Assembly: GCA_017983635.1 (NCBI GenBank)
Contig: JAGOBA010000009.1
Location: 1-64,000 of the forward strand
Origin: Alphaproteobacteria bacterium
GTDB lineage: Bacteria; Pseudomonadota; Alphaproteobacteria; Micropepsales; Micropepsaceae
Reading direction: 5' to 3'
Length of the DNA: 64,000 nt
The translations under genes and the position numbers were made by a program. Positions 54,210 to 63,160 of the stretch are shown here, piece by piece; position 1 is the first letter of the stretch, and each line of letters starts with the position of its first letter. The notes under the pieces were generated by a model. It was given only the letters and a program-made list of their open reading frames with translations, was not told the origin of the DNA and did not search any database.

Positions 54210-56018
54210 CTAACCCTGCTGAGGCGGCGTTCGTTCTCTCAGGCGGCGGCGGGCGGGGAGGCTGACGTCGGCAGCGGGGGCCGCCGATTGAATTTGGCTT
54301 CTGATCTCGGCGCGTTTTTCATGAATGGTCGCAATTGCCGGGCCCATGGCGATGCCTACATCGACGAGGACGGCTTCGCCGAGCTGCAGGCTTGCCTCCA
54401 CAGTTTCGGGCACGGCATCGGTCGCGCCTAGCCGATAGAGTTCGCTGGCATGATTGGCGTCGCGGGCGCGCACGATGATCTTCAGGTCTTGGCGCAGGGT
54501 GCGGGCGAGCTTGACGACTTCGCTGGTGGACTTTGGTGCGTCCATCGTGACCACAAGCGCTGTTGCCGTTTCGATCCCGCAGTGGCGCAGGAAGTCGGGG
54601 TGTTTGATGTTGCCGAAGTAGACGGGCTTTCCTTCGTCCCGGCCCGCAGCGACAGTGTGGGCATCGGAGTCGACGGCGATATAGGGCAACTTGTGTGCGT
54701 CCAGCAAAGATGCGATCACGCGACCGACCCGACCGAAGCCCGCAACGATCACGCGCGGCGTCTCGTCGTCTGGAACCCGCACCTGGGCAGCCGGGTTGGG
54801 AACGGCTGCCGGCGTAAGGTGTGTTTCCAAATAGCGGCCCAATGTGTGCAGAAGCGGTATCGACGCCATCGTTAGCGCGACAACGATCAGGGCGAAGGCG
54901 GCGGTGCTTGGAACGATGAGGTTGAGGCCGGTCGCGAGCGCGATGATCACGAAGGAGAACTCGCTGCCGGGGCCCAGAACGAGGCCGCTTCGAATGCCGG
55001 TGGCCAGTGTCAGGCCAAGGGCCTTTGCGATGCCGGCGACGATGAGTGTTTTGAGCGCGACCAATCCCGCGCTGGCGACGAGTACCGCAAGCGGCTCCTG
55101 AACGATGCGGGGAAGGTCGACGTTCATGCCGATGGAAATCAGGAACACGCCGACGAGCAGGCCCTTGAACGGCTCGACCATGACTTCGATTTGCCGGCGA
55201 TATTCGGTTTCGGCAAGCAAGAGGCCTGCGATCAGCGCGCCCATGGCCATCGACAGTCCGGCCGACGCCATGGCGAGGCTTGTTGCGATGATGACGAGCA
55301 AGCAGGCCGCCATGAAGAGTTCGGGGCTGTGCGTTTGCGCGACGCGCCGGAAGAGCGGGCGAAGTGCGATGCGACCAGCCAGAATGACGATGGCGACGGC
55401 AATCGCTGCCTGAGCAACGGCGACGGCGAGTTTCGCGAACAGCGATCCTTCGGTGCTGGTGCCCAGAACGCTGACGGCAAACAAGATGGGCACCACGGCG
55501 ATGTCTTGGAAGACCAGAACCGCGAAGCTGGCCCGGCCGGTGGGTGTGCCCATTTCTTTCCGCGCTGACAGCACCTGAGTCACGATCGCGGTCGATGACA
55601 TGGCGAGCGCTAGGCCGACGACCGTTGATGTCGTTGCGTTGCCGCTGATCGCGTAGGTAGTCGCGCCGATCGCCGTGGCGCTGACGATGACTTGGGCTGT
55701 GCCCAAGCCGAAGACGAGGCGGCGCATGATGCGGAGGCGCTCGAGCGAAAGCTCAAGGCCGATCATAAAGAGCAGGAGCACGACGCCGAATTCGGCGACG
55801 AGCGCCATGTCGTCCTTGTCTTCGATCGTCAGGTACGAGAGCCAGGGAAAGTCGGCCGTGAAAGCGCCCAGGCCGAAGGGGCCGACAACCATGCCGATGA
55901 GGATGAAGCCGAGCACCGGGCTCAGCTTCAACGAGTGGAACACCGGCACCACGATCGCAGCGGCGCCGAGAACGATCAGCGCGTCCTTGAACAGGGTGGG
56001 ATCGACCGGTGCTGCCAT
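54210..56018 (-). CDS. Cation:proton antiporter with TrkA-N domain (KefB/KefC-like)
   Basis: This membrane antiporter exchanges K+ or Na+ for H+. The 602-residue protein has about twelve helices (the CPA2 pattern with VVGPFGLGAFTAD, AMSSTAIVTQVLSARK and VLVFQDIAVVPILFAV) and a C-terminal Rossmann domain VIVAGFGRVGRVIASLL that binds a nucleotide. The Asp in FQDIAVVP is the classic ion-site residue. It is divergent in function from its TPR neighbours; no ancillary KefF/KefG-like gene is adjacent. Confidence 0.9.
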   Translation of the reverse strand: MAAPVDPTLFKDALIVLGAAAIVVPVFHSLKLSPVLGFILIGMVVGPFGLGAFTADFPWLSYLTIEDKDDMALVAEFGVVLLLFMIGLELSLERLRIMRRLVFGLGTAQVIVSATAIGATTYAISGNATTSTVVGLALAMSSTAIVTQVLSARKEMGTPTGRASFAVLVFQDIAVVPILFAVSVLGTSTEGSLFAKLAVAVAQAAIAVAIVILAGRIALRPLFRRVAQTHSPELFMAACLLVIIATSLAMASAGLSMAMGALIAGLLLAETEYRRQIEVMVEPFKGLLVGVFLISIGMNVDLPRIVQEPLAVLVASAGLVALKTLIVAGIAKALGLTLATGIRSGLVLGPGSEFSFVIIALATGLNLIVPSTAAFALIVVALTMASIPLLHTLGRYLETHLTPAAVPNPAAQVRVPDDETPRVIVAGFGRVGRVIASLLDAHKLPYIAVDSDAHTVAAGRDEGKPVYFGNIKHPDFLRHCGIETATALVVTMDAPKSTSEVVKLARTLRQDLKIIVRARDANHASELYRLGATDAVPETVEASLQLGEAVLVDVGIAMGPAIATIHEKRAEIRSQIQSAAPAADVSLPARRRLRERTPPQQG

Positions 56019-56060
56019 GATTCAAGAAGGTAGCGGCAGGGCGCGGTCTGTCGAGGGTCG

Positions 56061-57122
56061 TCAGCTGTTCAGATCGTCGCGGGTCACGTTGTCGAAGCCG
56101 AGGATGAAGTCGGGACCGAAGGCGAGGCTCGGCGTTTGGAAGCCTGGTTTGAAGTCGCCGTTGGCGACGCGTTTGGCGATGGCGAGGCCGGTGAAAGCGG
56201 TGAGGGTGTAGCCCTCCGGCGTTTTCAGGCGCGAGCGGACCGTGTCGCCTTTGCCGTTGCGGGCGACGGCGATCAGGACGGCGTAGCCGTTCTTGCGTTG
56301 CTCGTCGGTAGGGCCTTCGGGTTGCCTGTCGATTTGACGCTTCAGGAACGACTGCATGAAGGAGAGGCCGAGGAACGCTTTCACGAAGCCGGGCGTCTTT
56401 GCCATGCGGCGGAGTTCGGGGACGGCTTCGAAGTGAACTTCGATGTTGGGAATCTTCGTCGAGTGGTAGGCGGTCGAGACGTCGCCCCAGCTGACGGCGA
56501 CCGTTGGTTTGGCGCCGTTGCCGAAGTCGCATTCGTCTTCGTGCGAACCTTCGAGGAGCTCGATGTCGCCGTCGCGGCGGACGGAGGTGCCTTTGGCGAC
56601 GCCTTCGACCATCGTCTTGGCGGTGCCACGCGAGACGCTGGAGAGACCGCCGATGTACATCTTCAGGTCTTCGGCGTCGGGCAAGCGGCGCTTCACGTGG
56701 GCGGCCAGGCAATCCGACGGTACGACATCGAAGCCGACGCCGGGCAGCAGCATCACACCCGCCTTCTTCGCCTCCGCATCGCGGGCGGCGAGCGCTTCGA
56801 ACACAGCGATCTCTCCGGTGATGTCGAGGTAGTGCGTCTTGGTGCGGATGCAAGCGTCGGCCATCGGTGCCGACGTTGCGGAGAAGGGACCTGCAATGTG
56901 GAGCACGGTTGCGACTTCGTTCAGCGCGGCGTCGAGGTTCTCGGTATCTTTGAGATCGAAGGCGCGCCATTCGAGGCCGAGTTCGGTGGCGAGCGGTTTG
57001 ACCTTTTCTTCGCTGCGGCCGGCTAGAATCGGCTTCAGGCCCTGCGACTTGGCCGTGCGTGCGGTCAACTTTCCGGTGTAGCCCGTGGCCCCGTAGATCA
57101 GGATTTTTCCAGCGCGTGGCAT
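56061..57122 (-). CDS. Saccharopine dehydrogenase-like (trans-acting enoyl reductase family) protein
   Basis: The 353-residue protein has the N-terminal Rossmann motif ILIYGATGYTGKLTART with AGRSEEKV, GVGFDVVPSDCLAAHV and the C-terminal half typical of the saccharopine dehydrogenase-like/trans-enoyl reductase family. No true lysine-pathway partner is nearby, so a lipid or polyketide reductase role is more likely. Confidence 0.85.
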   Translation of the reverse strand: MPRAGKILIYGATGYTGKLTARTAKSQGLKPILAGRSEEKVKPLATELGLEWRAFDLKDTENLDAALNEVATVLHIAGPFSATSAPMADACIRTKTHYLDITGEIAVFEALAARDAEAKKAGVMLLPGVGFDVVPSDCLAAHVKRRLPDAEDLKMYIGGLSSVSRGTAKTMVEGVAKGTSVRRDGDIELLEGSHEDECDFGNGAKPTVAVSWGDVSTAYHSTKIPNIEVHFEAVPELRRMAKTPGFVKAFLGLSFMQSFLKRQIDRQPEGPTDEQRKNGYAVLIAVARNGKGDTVRSRLKTPEGYTLTAFTGLAIAKRVANGDFKPGFQTPSLAFGPDFILGFDNVTRDDLNS

Positions 57123-57219
57123 TTGTGTCTCCTCGTTTCACGCATGGTTGTTGTTGTGGTGACACGGCGTCAAGCTCGATGAGGCTGTGTGTGTGGCCTA
57201 GTTGTGGTAAAGAGCGGGG

Positions 57220-57921
57220 ATGATCACGACTCGTTGGCATGTTTGCGCGGCTTTCGCCGCTGCCTTGGCGGTTGCAGCCGGCGCGCAGGCGCAGGGTATC
57301 GCGGAGACGCGGGCGTGGAAGAATTGCGCCGGCGGTGAGGGGGTGTGGACTGATCTGCGTGTCTCCAGCTGCACGGACGTGATCAAGTCCGGCAAGGCCG
57401 AGGGGGCCGACCTCGCCAAGGCCTACTACAATCGCGCGAACGCGATGTTGATGAAGAGCGAGTACGCGAAGGCGATCGACGACTACAGCCAAGCGCTCGC
57501 GCTGACACCGGACGATGCGAACGCGCTGCATGAGCGGTGCTTTGCGCGCGCGGTGATGGGTAAGCAACTCGAAGACGCTTTATCGGATTGCAATGAGGCG
57601 CTGCGGCTGGCGCCGAACGATGCAGAGACTCTGGGCGGCAGAGGGTTCGTTTATCTGCGCCTTGGATTCTATCGCACCGCCATTCTCGACTACGACGCCG
57701 CGTTGAAGGCGAAACCGGAGACGGCGGAATTCCTCTATGGCCGCGGGACAGCTCGGCTGAAGGCGGGCGAGAAGGAGGCGGCGGCCGCCGACCTTGCGGC
57801 GGCGCGAAAGATTGAGGCGACCATCGACGACCGCTTTGCGCGCTACGACGAAGCAAGCGGGACGGGTTTTTGGGGTGCGCTCATGGGTTATTGGCGCGCG
57901 GCGATGGCCTGGATCTACTAG
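57220..57921 (+). CDS. Exported TPR protein, paralogue of the 52659 and 53316 genes
   Basis: The 233-residue protein has a signal peptide (ending AQA before Gln) and the shared motif SSCTDVIKSGKAEG near residue 50. Four TPR units follow (YYNRANAMLMKSEYAKAIDDY and so on). Its likeness to the two genes at 52659 and 53316 is clear in the N-terminal half. It is divergent from the saccharopine-dehydrogenase-like gene. Confidence 0.88.
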   Translation: MITTRWHVCAAFAAALAVAAGAQAQGIAETRAWKNCAGGEGVWTDLRVSSCTDVIKSGKAEGADLAKAYYNRANAMLMKSEYAKAIDDYSQALALTPDDANALHERCFARAVMGKQLEDALSDCNEALRLAPNDAETLGGRGFVYLRLGFYRTAILDYDAALKAKPETAEFLYGRGTARLKAGEKEAAAADLAAARKIEATIDDRFARYDEASGTGFWGALMGYWRAAMAWIY

Positions 57922-57975
57922 CGCGAAACGCGACTGGTTGACGACGTCGCGCACGTGCAGGTGGTGCCTGGGCGT

Positions 57976-58006
57976 GATTTGACAGTTCGGCGAAAATTGT
58001 CAAATC
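57976..58006. promoter_or_regulatory. 9-bp inverted repeat over the TetR-iorAB promoter (operator)
   Basis: GATTTGACA (57976-57984) and TGTCAAATC (57998-58006) pair perfectly across 13 bases. The first arm contains TTGACA, a good -35 box, and the second arm coincides with the expected -10 position 17 bases later. The repeat ends four bases before the ATG of the TetR gene. The most direct reading is an autorepression site. Confidence 0.75.
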
Positions 58007-58010
58007 TGTC

Positions 58011-58640
58011 ATGATGGAACCTCGCGACGGAATATTGGCGGCGGCGCAAACCGTTTTTGCGCGCCACGGCTTTCGCCAGACGGCGATGGCGATGGTCGCG
58101 GCGGAAGCTGGCCTCTCGCGCCAGGCGCTCTATCACCACTTCGACTCTAAGGAAGCGCTGTTCGCGGCGTTGGTCGATCAGCTGCAGGAAGTGGCACTAA
58201 TCGCGGCGCAGGAAGCGGCGATGCGCGGCGGGCGCGATGTCGCCGATGTTGTCTACAAGATCATGCTGGCGCATCACCGCAGCTTTCTTGAGAGCGTGGC
58301 GAGCTCGCCGTTCGCGGCGGAGCTGATCGAGGAAAGCAGCAAGCAGTGCGGCTCGGCGGTTGCTGCACATACGCGGCGCTTCGAGAAGGAGCTTGAAGCC
58401 GCGATTAGTGGTGTCGCTCGGGCGGGACGATTCGATTTTCGCCCCGGCGTTGGGGCGCGCGACCTGACGGAGATGGTTTGCGTCGCGGCTAAGGGTGTGA
58501 AGACGGCCTATGCCGGTGAGGGTGACGTGCGCTATGCGCAAAAGCTGAAGCGCATGATCGACATGATTTGCGCGGGTGCGGGTTCTGCGTCCGTGAAAGC
58601 ATCACAACGAATGGGGACAGCAAGGAGAATGGCGCGATGA
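58011..58640 (+). CDS. TetR-family regulator of the iorAB operon
   Basis: The 209-residue protein has the TetR HTH ([21 protein letters not shown] with [16 protein letters not shown]) and a helical C-terminal domain. It overlaps the iorA start by ATGA, so it is the first gene of the operon it probably controls. The upstream inverted repeat fits a TetR operator. Confidence 0.9.
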   Translation: MMEPRDGILAAAQTVFARHGFRQTAMAMVAAEAGLSRQALYHHFDSKEALFAALVDQLQEVALIAAQEAAMRGGRDVADVVYKIMLAHHRSFLESVASSPFAAELIEESSKQCGSAVAAHTRRFEKELEAAISGVARAGRFDFRPGVGARDLTEMVCVAAKGVKTAYAGEGDVRYAQKLKRMIDMICAGAGSASVKASQRMGTARRMAR

Positions 58641-59086
58641 TTACGATCAACGTGAATGGCGCACCGCATGAGGTGGACGCCGAGGACGGGATGCCACTGC
58701 TGTGGGTCATCCGCGATGTGCTGAATATGACCGGCACGAAATACGGTTGCGGGGTCGGCGCGTGCGGGGCATGCACGGTTCTGATCGATGGGGTGGCGAC
58801 GCGGAGCTGTTCGTTTCCGGCGGCGTTGGCTGCGGGCAAGAGCGTGACGACAATCGAGGGGCTGAAGACCGGCGATACGTTGCACAAGGTGCAGCAGGCT
58901 TGGATCGAAGCGCAGGCACCTCAGTGCGGGTTCTGCCAGTCGGGCCAGATCATGGCGGCGGCGGCGCTTCTGCAAGAGAAGCCGCAGCCGACCGATGCGG
59001 ATATCGATGCGGCGATGACGAACATCTGCCGCTGTGGCGCCTACACCCAAATTCGCGCGGCTATTCACGCCGCGGCGAAAGCATAA
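58637..59086 (+). CDS. iorA: Isoquinoline 1-oxidoreductase-like small subunit (2 x [2Fe-2S])
   Basis: The 149-residue protein binds two iron-sulfur clusters in xanthine-oxidase-family enzymes. The first cluster ligands are in [16 protein letters not shown] and SC; the second in [11 protein letters not shown] and CRCGAY. It starts at ATG 58637, preceded by AAGGAG, and is followed by the large subunit after 12 bases. The subunit lacks a FAD domain, as in the IorAB type. The physical substrate may be another aldehyde or N-heterocycle. Confidence 0.9.
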   Translation: MITINVNGAPHEVDAEDGMPLLWVIRDVLNMTGTKYGCGVGACGACTVLIDGVATRSCSFPAALAAGKSVTTIEGLKTGDTLHKVQQAWIEAQAPQCGFCQSGQIMAAAALLQEKPQPTDADIDAAMTNICRCGAYTQIRAAIHAAAKA

Positions 59087-59098
59087 GGAGTCACGATC

Positions 59099-61330
59099 AT
59101 GGTTTCTCGTCGATTTGTGATTTTCAGCGGCATCGCCGCGGCAGGTGGTTTGGCGGTCGGTTATGCGCTGATGCCGTTTTCGACGCTCGATCGAGCGAAG
59201 GGATTGATTGCCAAAGAGGGCTCGACGCCGCTTGGTGCGTGGGTCCGGATCGGAACGGATAACTCCGTTACCGTGATCGTGCCGCACTCGGAGATGGGGC
59301 AAGGCGTTCATACGTCGATGCCGATGATGCTGGCTGAAGAGTTGGACGCGGATTGGTCGTTGGTGCGGATGGAGCAGGCGCCGCCGGATATGGCGTTCGC
59401 GAACGGTGCGTTGGCACGTGAGTATCTGCGCGGCGACATGTCGATTCCTAGCTGGATGTCGGGTGCTGCGGACTTTGGTGGGCGCAAAGTGGCGGAGTTC
59501 ATGCATCTGCAGCTAACAGGCGGCAGTACGTCGGTGCGCTTGACCGGTGTTCGCGGGATGCGCATTGCGGGTGCTGCCGCGCGGTGGATGCTGGTGAAAG
59601 CTGCGGCTGCGGCGTGGGGCGTGCCCGAGGGCGAAGTCGAGGCGAAGCAAAGCCGCTTGTCGCACAAGTCGGGCAAGACGGCGACCTATGGCGAGATGGC
59701 GGCAGCCGCCGCCGCGTACGACCCGCCAGTCGATCCGCCGATGAAGGCGAAGAAGGACTACACGATCGTCGGCACGCCGGTGAAGCGATTCGACATTCCC
59801 GGGAAGGTCGACGGGAGCGCGAAGTACGGCATCGATGTTCGCTTGCCCAATATGAGTTTCGCGGTCGTGGCGGCGTCGCCCGTGTTCGGCGGCACGTTGA
59901 AGTCGGTGGACGAGAAGCCGGCGACTGCGATGCGCGGCGTGAAGAAGGTCGTCAAGCTTGCTGACTCGGTTGCCGTGGTTGCGGACAATACATGGCGCGC
60001 GAAGGAGGCGATGGCGGCGCTGCAGCCGGTTTGGGACGGGGGCAAGAATGCCGGCCTGACGCAGGCCTCGATCTTCGCCGGGATGGACGCCGCTCTTAAG
60101 AAGGGCGATCTGACCGAAGATCATGCCGTCGGCAACGTCGATGAAGCGCTCAAGGGCGCGAAGAGCGTCATCGAGGCGACCTATCGCGTGCCGTTCCTCG
60201 CGCATGCGACGATGGAAGTGATGAACTGCACCGCGCACTTTGAGGGCGACAAGCTGACCGTGTGGGGCGGGTTTCAGGATGGGCTCGGCGCGCGAACGGC
60301 CGCGGCCGGCTTTGCCAAGATCCCGGTTGAGAACGTCACGCTGAACCACACAGCGATGGGCGGCGGATTTGGCCGTCGCGGATCGACGTTGAACTACCTG
60401 CAACGCGCAATCGAGATTGCGCGTCAGGTCGAGGGGCCGGTGCAGGTCGTGTTCACGCGCGAAGAGGATATGACGCAAGACAATTATCGTCACGCGTCAG
60501 TCGCGCAGATGAAGGCCGTGCTCGGCGACGACGGCAAGGTGACGACGTGGTTGCACTTGTTCTCGGAGAAGCACGATCCGCCGGAGGCCATTCGGGTGAA
60601 CTACGGCTTTGCAAACCAGGCCGCGCGCTATGCGAGCGGCACGAACCCCATTCCGTGGGGGCCGTGGCGCAGCGTCGATCATACGCAGCAAGGCTTCTTC
60701 ATCGAGTCGTTCATGGACGAGTTGGCCTATGCAGCGAAGAAGGATCCGTTTGAGTTCCGCCGTGCGCATCTCGCCGATGCGCCGCGGCACAAGGCGGTGC
60801 TTGAGCTTGCGGCGGAGATGGCCGGGTGGAGCAATCCACGCCAGCCTGGCCGGAGCATGGGCATTGCGATCCGCGAGGCGTTCGGCACGATCGTGGCGCA
60901 GGTTGCCGAGGTTTCGCTGACGCCCGAGGGACGGGTGCGCGTGAACCGTATGTGGAGTGCGGTCGATCCGGGTGAAGTGGTCAATCCGGCGACCTTCACG
61001 GCGCAGATCCAGGGCGGCGCGATTTATGGCTTGACGGCGGCGCTCTACGGCGAAATCTCGATCGATAAGGGCCGGGTCGTTCAACAGAACTTCCCGGATT
61101 ACGAAATGGTGCGCATGGCGGATGCGCCCGAGCATGAGGTGCGCTTCATCGAGTCCGGTGCGCGCACGGGCGGTGCGGGTGAGCCTGGGACTGCGCCGGT
61201 TGCGCCGGCCGTTGCCAACGCTGTCTTTGCGCTGACCGGCCAGCGCGTGCGCGAGTTGCCGCTGATGAAGACGAAGTTCACGGAGGCCAAGAGCAGCTCG
61301 TTGGAGACGGTTCGTGCGCGGGCTTCGTAA
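59099..61330 (+). CDS. iorB: Isoquinoline 1-oxidoreductase-like large molybdopterin subunit
   Basis: The 743-residue protein carries the molybdopterin cytosine dinucleotide site of IorB-type aldehyde/heterocycle oxidoreductases. The N terminus MVSRRFVIFSGIAAAGG has a Tat-like twin-arginine, suggesting export as a complex with IorA. Visible motifs include VRIGTDNSVTVIVPHSEMGQG, GGGFGRRGSTLNY, and GGAGEPGTAPVAPAVANAV near the end with the conserved Glu. The gene overlaps the cytochrome gene by 17 bases. Confidence 0.9.
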   Translation: MVSRRFVIFSGIAAAGGLAVGYALMPFSTLDRAKGLIAKEGSTPLGAWVRIGTDNSVTVIVPHSEMGQGVHTSMPMMLAEELDADWSLVRMEQAPPDMAFANGALAREYLRGDMSIPSWMSGAADFGGRKVAEFMHLQLTGGSTSVRLTGVRGMRIAGAAARWMLVKAAAAAWGVPEGEVEAKQSRLSHKSGKTATYGEMAAAAAAYDPPVDPPMKAKKDYTIVGTPVKRFDIPGKVDGSAKYGIDVRLPNMSFAVVAASPVFGGTLKSVDEKPATAMRGVKKVVKLADSVAVVADNTWRAKEAMAALQPVWDGGKNAGLTQASIFAGMDAALKKGDLTEDHAVGNVDEALKGAKSVIEATYRVPFLAHATMEVMNCTAHFEGDKLTVWGGFQDGLGARTAAAGFAKIPVENVTLNHTAMGGGFGRRGSTLNYLQRAIEIARQVEGPVQVVFTREEDMTQDNYRHASVAQMKAVLGDDGKVTTWLHLFSEKHDPPEAIRVNYGFANQAARYASGTNPIPWGPWRSVDHTQQGFFIESFMDELAYAAKKDPFEFRRAHLADAPRHKAVLELAAEMAGWSNPRQPGRSMGIAIREAFGTIVAQVAEVSLTPEGRVRVNRMWSAVDPGEVVNPATFTAQIQGGAIYGLTAALYGEISIDKGRVVQQNFPDYEMVRMADAPEHEVRFIESGARTGGAGEPGTAPVAPAVANAVFALTGQRVRELPLMKTKFTEAKSSSLETVRARAS

Positions 61331-61886
61331 TGCGGTTGCCGGGTTGGCGGTGAGCGTTCTTGCGCTCTCCGCCGTTGGCGTTCGGGCCGACACGGCGAAG
61401 CCGCCGGAGTCGGCATCCGCGCTTGCGTTCCGGGACATGGTCAAAGTGTTGAACCATCCGCGCTGCATGAACTGCCACACGACGGTCAATTGGCCGACGC
61501 AGGGCGACGATCAGCATCGCCATACGTTCAACATTGCGCGGGGCGCCGACGGCGGCGGGCCGCAGGGCATGCGGTGCACGACTTGTCATCAGGCGAAGAA
61601 CCAGGATTCGATGAACATTCCGGGCGCGCCGAACTGGCATATGGCGCCGCTGGCGATGGGTTGGACGGGCTTGTCGCCTGGCGCTTTGTGCAAGCTGTTG
61701 CTTGATCCGACTAAGAATGGCGGGCGTACGGGCGCGAAGGTGATCGAGCACCTCAAAGCCGATCCGTTTGTGCTCTGGGCTTGGATGCCTGGTGGGAAAC
61801 GCAAGGCGCCGGAGATGACGCATGCGGCCTTCCTTGCGGCGGCGGAGAAGTGGGTCAAGACCGGAGCGGCTTGCCCGACGCCGTAG
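61314..61886 (+). CDS. Exported di-heme c-type cytochrome subunit of the iorAB operon
   Basis: The 190-residue protein has a signal peptide (ending VRA before Asp) and two heme-binding motifs, RCMNCHT and RCTTCHQ. It is likely the electron acceptor that links IorAB to the respiratory chain. It starts at GTG 61314 inside iorB, so translation is coupled. Related IorAB operons also carry a small cytochrome. Confidence 0.85.
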   Translation: MRGLRNAVAGLAVSVLALSAVGVRADTAKPPESASALAFRDMVKVLNHPRCMNCHTTVNWPTQGDDQHRHTFNIARGADGGGPQGMRCTTCHQAKNQDSMNIPGAPNWHMAPLAMGWTGLSPGALCKLLLDPTKNGGRTGAKVIEHLKADPFVLWAWMPGGKRKAPEMTHAAFLAAAEKWVKTGAACPTP

Positions 61887-61901
61887 TCGGTCTTGACAAT
61901 A

Positions 61902-61919
61902 GTTTCCAAATTTGGAAAC
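61902..61919. promoter_or_regulatory. 18-bp perfect palindrome (operator) for the VOC-cupin-ArsR-SRPBCC operon
   Basis: GTTTCCAAATTTGGAAAC is a perfect 18-bp palindrome. A TTGACA -35-like box lies just before it (61893-61898). It sits 31 bases ahead of the VOC start and is the natural target of the ArsR protein encoded third in the operon. Confidence 0.7.
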
Positions 61920-61950
61920 AATCTCTTCCACTAACGGGAGAGATTGTTTC
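61915..61950 (+). promoter_or_regulatory. 12-bp perfect hairpin over the ribosome binding site
   Basis: GAAACAATCTCT (61915-61926) pairs with AGAGATTGTTTC (61939-61950), directly before the ATG at 61951. The Shine-Dalgarno GGGAG (61936-61940) lies at the loop edge and in the right arm. The left arm also forms the right half of the 18-bp palindrome. RNA folding could hide the ribosome binding site. Confidence 0.55.
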
Positions 61951-62415
61951 ATGGCGGGTTCGTCGGCCGCACGGCCTTCGTTAATGACGGCATTGGTTTA
62001 TCGCGATCCCAAGGCAGCGCTCGCCTGGCTCGAGAAAGCGTTTGGGTTCGAGACGTTCATGGTGATCACGGACGCCGACGGCAATCTTGGTCACTCCGAG
62101 ATGCGGTTCGGAAACGGCGTGATCATGGTCGGCGCGGAGTGGTCGGCCGATCACAAGAGCCCGGCTTCGATCGGCCTGAAGAATACGCAGTCGGTGCACG
62201 TTCAATTGGATGAGGACATTGATAAGCACTGCGCGCGCGCTCGTGCAGCGGGCGCGGAGGTTATTGCCGCACCGGAGGATCAATTTTACGGCGACCGGAC
62301 TTACCGCGCGCGCGATCTCGAAGGTCATATTTGGACTTTTGCCAAGCATGTGAAGGACGTCTCGCGTGAAGAGGCTGAGAAGGCCTCCGGTTTGAAGATC
62401 GAAGGATGGGTGTAG
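61951..62415 (+). CDS. VOC/glyoxalase-bleomycin resistance-family protein
   Basis: The 154-residue protein is a single-chain VOC-fold protein, PhnB-like: RDPKAALAWLEKAFGFETFM, MRFGNGVIMVG, VHVQLDEDIDKHCARARAAGA and DRTYRARDLEGHIWTF. It starts ATG 61951. It overlaps the cupin gene by ten bases. The substrate is unknown, though SRPBCC-VOC-ArsR operons are widespread. Confidence 0.85.
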   Translation: MAGSSAARPSLMTALVYRDPKAALAWLEKAFGFETFMVITDADGNLGHSEMRFGNGVIMVGAEWSADHKSPASIGLKNTQSVHVQLDEDIDKHCARARAAGAEVIAAPEDQFYGDRTYRARDLEGHIWTFAKHVKDVSREEAEKASGLKIEGWV

Positions 62416-62819
62416 TGTCGCAAGATGACATCGCGATGATTGCCCTCAATCTCGAAGCCACTTTTCTCGGCCTTGATGGAAAGGGTTGCGTTACGACGTT
62501 GCCGGTTGGTCCCGACTTCTGGGAGACCATCGATCGCAACCCGGCGGCGCGCGGGACGCTGGTCAGCGAACAGGTCAGCAAGACGGATTGGCCCCACTGG
62601 GAGATGCATCCCAAGGGCGATGAAGTGGTCTATCTGCTTGGGGGCGATATGACACTGATCTTGGAGCGCCAGTCGGGCGAGGAACATGTGAAGCTGCAAG
62701 CGGGTCAAGCGGTTGTCATTCCCGCGGGTACGTGGCATCGGGCCTTGGTGCCGGTCGTGAGCCGGATGCTGTTCATCACCTACGGCGAGGGAACACAGCA
62801 AAAAATGGTCGACGGATGA
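62406..62819 (+). CDS. Cupin domain protein
   Basis: The 137-residue protein has the cupin beta-barrel with DWPHWEMHPKGDEVVYLLGG and the second motif AGQAVVIPAGTWHRALV. The ligand set (H, E, H) fits a metal-binding cupin. ATG 62406 overlaps the VOC stop; a GTG or ATG later is possible. Stop overlaps ArsR by four bases. Confidence 0.85.
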   Translation: MGVVSQDDIAMIALNLEATFLGLDGKGCVTTLPVGPDFWETIDRNPAARGTLVSEQVSKTDWPHWEMHPKGDEVVYLLGGDMTLILERQSGEEHVKLQAGQAVVIPAGTWHRALVPVVSRMLFITYGEGTQQKMVDG

Positions 62820-63160
62820 GTCTGAAGCGCCGGGAAGCACAAGCTGCAGACGCGGTTTGGGCGGCGCTGGCAGACAGCAGCCGGCGGGAGATCGTCGAGT
62901 TGCTGCGGACGACGCCGCGCAGTGCTGGTGACCTTGCGAACCAGACCGGCATGGCGCCCTCGGTGGTGAGCAAGCATCTGCGTCAACTCAAAGAGTGCGA
63001 CTTGGTGAGCGAGTCCCAGCCGGACTACGACGCGCGGGTGCGGATCTATGCGTTGAACGCACGGCCGCTTGGTCAGCTGAAGGCGTGGCTCGGCGCGACC
63101 GAAGAGATGTGGGCGGGGCAGCTTGCGTCGTTCAAGAAGCATATTGAGCGCACGAAATGA
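62816..63160 (+). CDS. ArsR-family HTH transcriptional regulator
   Basis: The 114-residue regulator has the winged-helix core ALADSSRREIVELLRTTPRS with SAGDLANQTGMAPSVVSKHL and the wing SQPDYDARVRIYALN. There is no metal-binding CxC motif, so it is of the SRPBCC-associated ArsR group, not a metal sensor. It starts at ATG in the cupin stop and overlaps the SRPBCC gene. The likely binding site is the palindrome at 61902. Confidence 0.88.
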   Translation: MSLKRREAQAADAVWAALADSSRREIVELLRTTPRSAGDLANQTGMAPSVVSKHLRQLKECDLVSESQPDYDARVRIYALNARPLGQLKAWLGATEEMWAGQLASFKKHIERTK

